Below, piece after piece: positions 62,853-64,000 of a stretch of DNA of 64,000 nt. Position numbers and translations under genes: made by a program. The stretch's first letter is position 1, and each line of letters starts with the position of its first letter. Source of the DNA: Vibrio penaeicida (GTDB lineage: Bacteria > Pseudomonadota > Gammaproteobacteria > Enterobacterales > Vibrionaceae); contig NZ_JAUYVM010000004.1 of the NCBI RefSeq assembly GCF_030689305.1, positions 295,333 through 359,332 of the forward strand, given 5' to 3'. The notes beneath the pieces were generated by a model. It made no database searches, had not been told where the DNA came from, and worked only from the letters and a program-made list of their open reading frames with translations.

Positions 62853-63803
62853 ATGAGCAATAAGTTAGAGCAACTTCGTAAACTCACCACTGTAGTCGCT
62901 GATACGGGCGAAATTGAAGCTATTAAGAAATACCAGCCAGAAGACGCAACAACCAACCCTTCTCTAATTCTTAAAGCAGCTCAAATTGCAGAGTATGCCC
63001 CTCTGATTGACCAAGCGATCGATTACGCTAAAACTCAAGGCTCAGACAAAGCGCAACAAGTTCAAGACGCTTGTGACATGCTTGCTGTTAATATCGGTAA
63101 AGAAATCCTAACGACTATTCCTGGTCGTATCTCTACAGAAGTAGATGCTCGCCTTTCATACGACACAGAAGGCAGCGTTGCAAAAGCTCGTCAGCTTATC
63201 AAAATGTACAACGATGCAGGCATCACAAATGATCGCATCCTGATCAAACTTGCATCTACTTGGGAAGGCATCCGCGCAGCAGAAATTCTTGAGAAAGAAG
63301 GCATCAACTGTAACCTTACACTTCTGTTCTCTTTCGCTCAGGCTCGTGCGTGTGCTGAAGCAGGTGTTTTCCTTATTTCTCCATTCGTGGGCCGCATCAT
63401 GGATTGGTATAAGGCAAAAGAAGGTCGTGACTTCGAAGCTTCTGAAGATCCAGGTGTCGTTTCTGTAACAAGCATCTACAACTACTACAAAGAATATGGC
63501 TACAAAACTGTTGTGATGGGCGCAAGCTTCCGTAACATCGGTGAAATTCTTGAGCTAGCAGGCTGTGACCGCTTAACTATCGCTCCAGCACTACTTGCAG
63601 AGCTAGAAGCGGCAGAAGGTAACGTAGTTGAGAATTTGGTTGATTCAAACGGTGCGAAAGAACGCCCTGCTGCACTTAACCACGCTGATTTCCTATGGGA
63701 CCACAACCAAGACGCAATGGCAGTAGAAAAACTAGCAGAAGGTATCCGTAACTTCGCTATCGACCAAGGTAAGCTAGAAGCGATGATTGAAGCTAAGCTT
63801 TAA
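62853..63803 (+). CDS. talB: Transaldolase
   Basis: 316 residues; moves a dihydroxyacetone unit between sedoheptulose 7-phosphate and glyceraldehyde 3-phosphate. Near-identical in form to E. coli Tal[64 protein letters not shown] with the Schiff-base Lys near 132, and [28 protein letters not shown]. Start 62853 (MSNKLEQL) has AGGATGA upstream and agrees with E. coli; 16 codons of open frame before it are not used. tkt follows 90 bp downstream. Confidence 0.95.
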   Translation: MSNKLEQLRKLTTVVADTGEIEAIKKYQPEDATTNPSLILKAAQIAEYAPLIDQAIDYAKTQGSDKAQQVQDACDMLAVNIGKEILTTIPGRISTEVDARLSYDTEGSVAKARQLIKMYNDAGITNDRILIKLASTWEGIRAAEILEKEGINCNLTLLFSFAQARACAEAGVFLISPFVGRIMDWYKAKEGRDFEASEDPGVVSVTSIYNYYKEYGYKTVVMGASFRNIGEILELAGCDRLTIAPALLAELEAAEGNVVENLVDSNGAKERPAALNHADFLWDHNQDAMAVEKLAEGIRNFAIDQGKLEAMIEAKL

Positions 63804-63822
63804 TCCAATACTAATTCAAACC

Positions 63823-63846
63823 TAGGGGAACGTTTTCGTTCCCCTA
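63823..63846 (+). terminator. Stem-loop between talB and tkt
   Basis: Perfect 10-bp stem TAGGGGAACG / CGTTCCCCTA with a TTTT loop, followed by ATTTATC and later T runs. A partial terminator that lowers tkt relative to talB, or a full terminator if tkt has its own promoter. Confidence 0.75.
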
Positions 63847-63893
63847 TTTATCTCTTCTTTATTTTTAGTTATTCAATATTATTGGAAGTAATT

Positions 63894-64000
63894 ATGGATC
63901 ACTCACTACAATCTAGAAAGCACCTAGCTAATGCTATTCGTGCCCTTAGCATGGATGGCGTTCAAGCTGCTAACTCTGGTCACCCAGGTGCACCAATGGG
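63894..64000 (+). CDS. tkt: Transketolase (5' end only)
   Basis: The first 35 codons, [36 protein letters not shown], match the start of bacterial transketolases, including the SGHPGAPMG motif that meets thiamine diphosphate and substrate. GGAAG lies about 8 bases before the ATG. With talB it completes the non-oxidative pentose phosphate branch; the rest of the gene is past the window edge. Confidence 0.93.
   Translation, partial: MDHSLQSRKHLANAIRALSMDGVQAANSGHPGAPM

Overview
The window reads as Vibrionaceae chromosomal DNA, most likely a Vibrio. The moderate-to-low GC, the close Enterobacteria-like versions of rnb, folE, moeA/moeB, talB/tkt and yhfA, and especially the fadL-volA pair (an outer membrane fatty acid channel beside a surface lysophospholipase lipoprotein described from V. 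cholerae) all point that way. Placement on the secondary chromosome is plausible but is inference only.

Layout. 1-5187: peptide-type ABC importer operon read leftward (binding protein, two ATPases, a 14-codon ORF, two permeases; the last is cut by the window edge). 5674-10578: small housekeeping and unknown genes (DUF2238 membrane protein, cutA, zinc-ribbon protein, DMT exporter, SgrR-like regulator, DUF3389 protein, menI-type thioesterase). 10644-16433: M48 protease lipoprotein, fadL-volA, PhnA protein, a small unknown. 17141-20482: Cache chemoreceptor, LysR regulator, glutathione transferase. 20590-24869: divergent deaD and rnb. 25115-28203: AraC regulator, DUF3024, orphan PstS-like protein, MaoC-like hydratase. 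28551: tRNA-Ser(UGA).

28927-35855 is the most unusual block. It holds a leftward signalling operon (periplasmic binding protein, hybrid histidine kinase, receiver-kinase fusion) followed by a rightward Xre-RES toxin-antitoxin pair. The binding-protein gene is split by an extra copy of an 8-bp unit; removing one copy restores a 480-residue frame. The restored protein carries a second copy of its own C-lobe. No transporter genes and no DNA-binding output gene accompany the operon, so it looks like a sensory relay whose input protein is currently switched off or decaying.

35912-43420: PPC-domain protein, 4-TM protein, Nudix hydrolase, DHH phosphoesterase, a Vibrio-type intergenic hairpin, DUF218 protein, yhfA with a TetR regulator facing two palindromic operators and a 70-residue membrane protein, GNAT, MscS channel. 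43581-47617: fhs under a PurR-type box, OmpA-like lipoprotein, DsbA-like lipoprotein, membrane-anchored FKBP. 48276-52970: HBM chemoreceptor, folE facing moeA-moeB. 53263-58941: LruC/GEVED secreted protein with a lipoprotein partner, variant metallo-beta-lactamase-fold protein divergent from a LysR gene, 3-mercaptopyruvate-type sulfurtransferase. 59058-64000: GGDEF-EAL protein, SorC-family regulator divergent from talB-tkt (tkt cut by the window edge).

Most transcription units end in clear intrinsic terminators, listed individually. I saw no insertion sequence, CRISPR array, rRNA or prophage genes.
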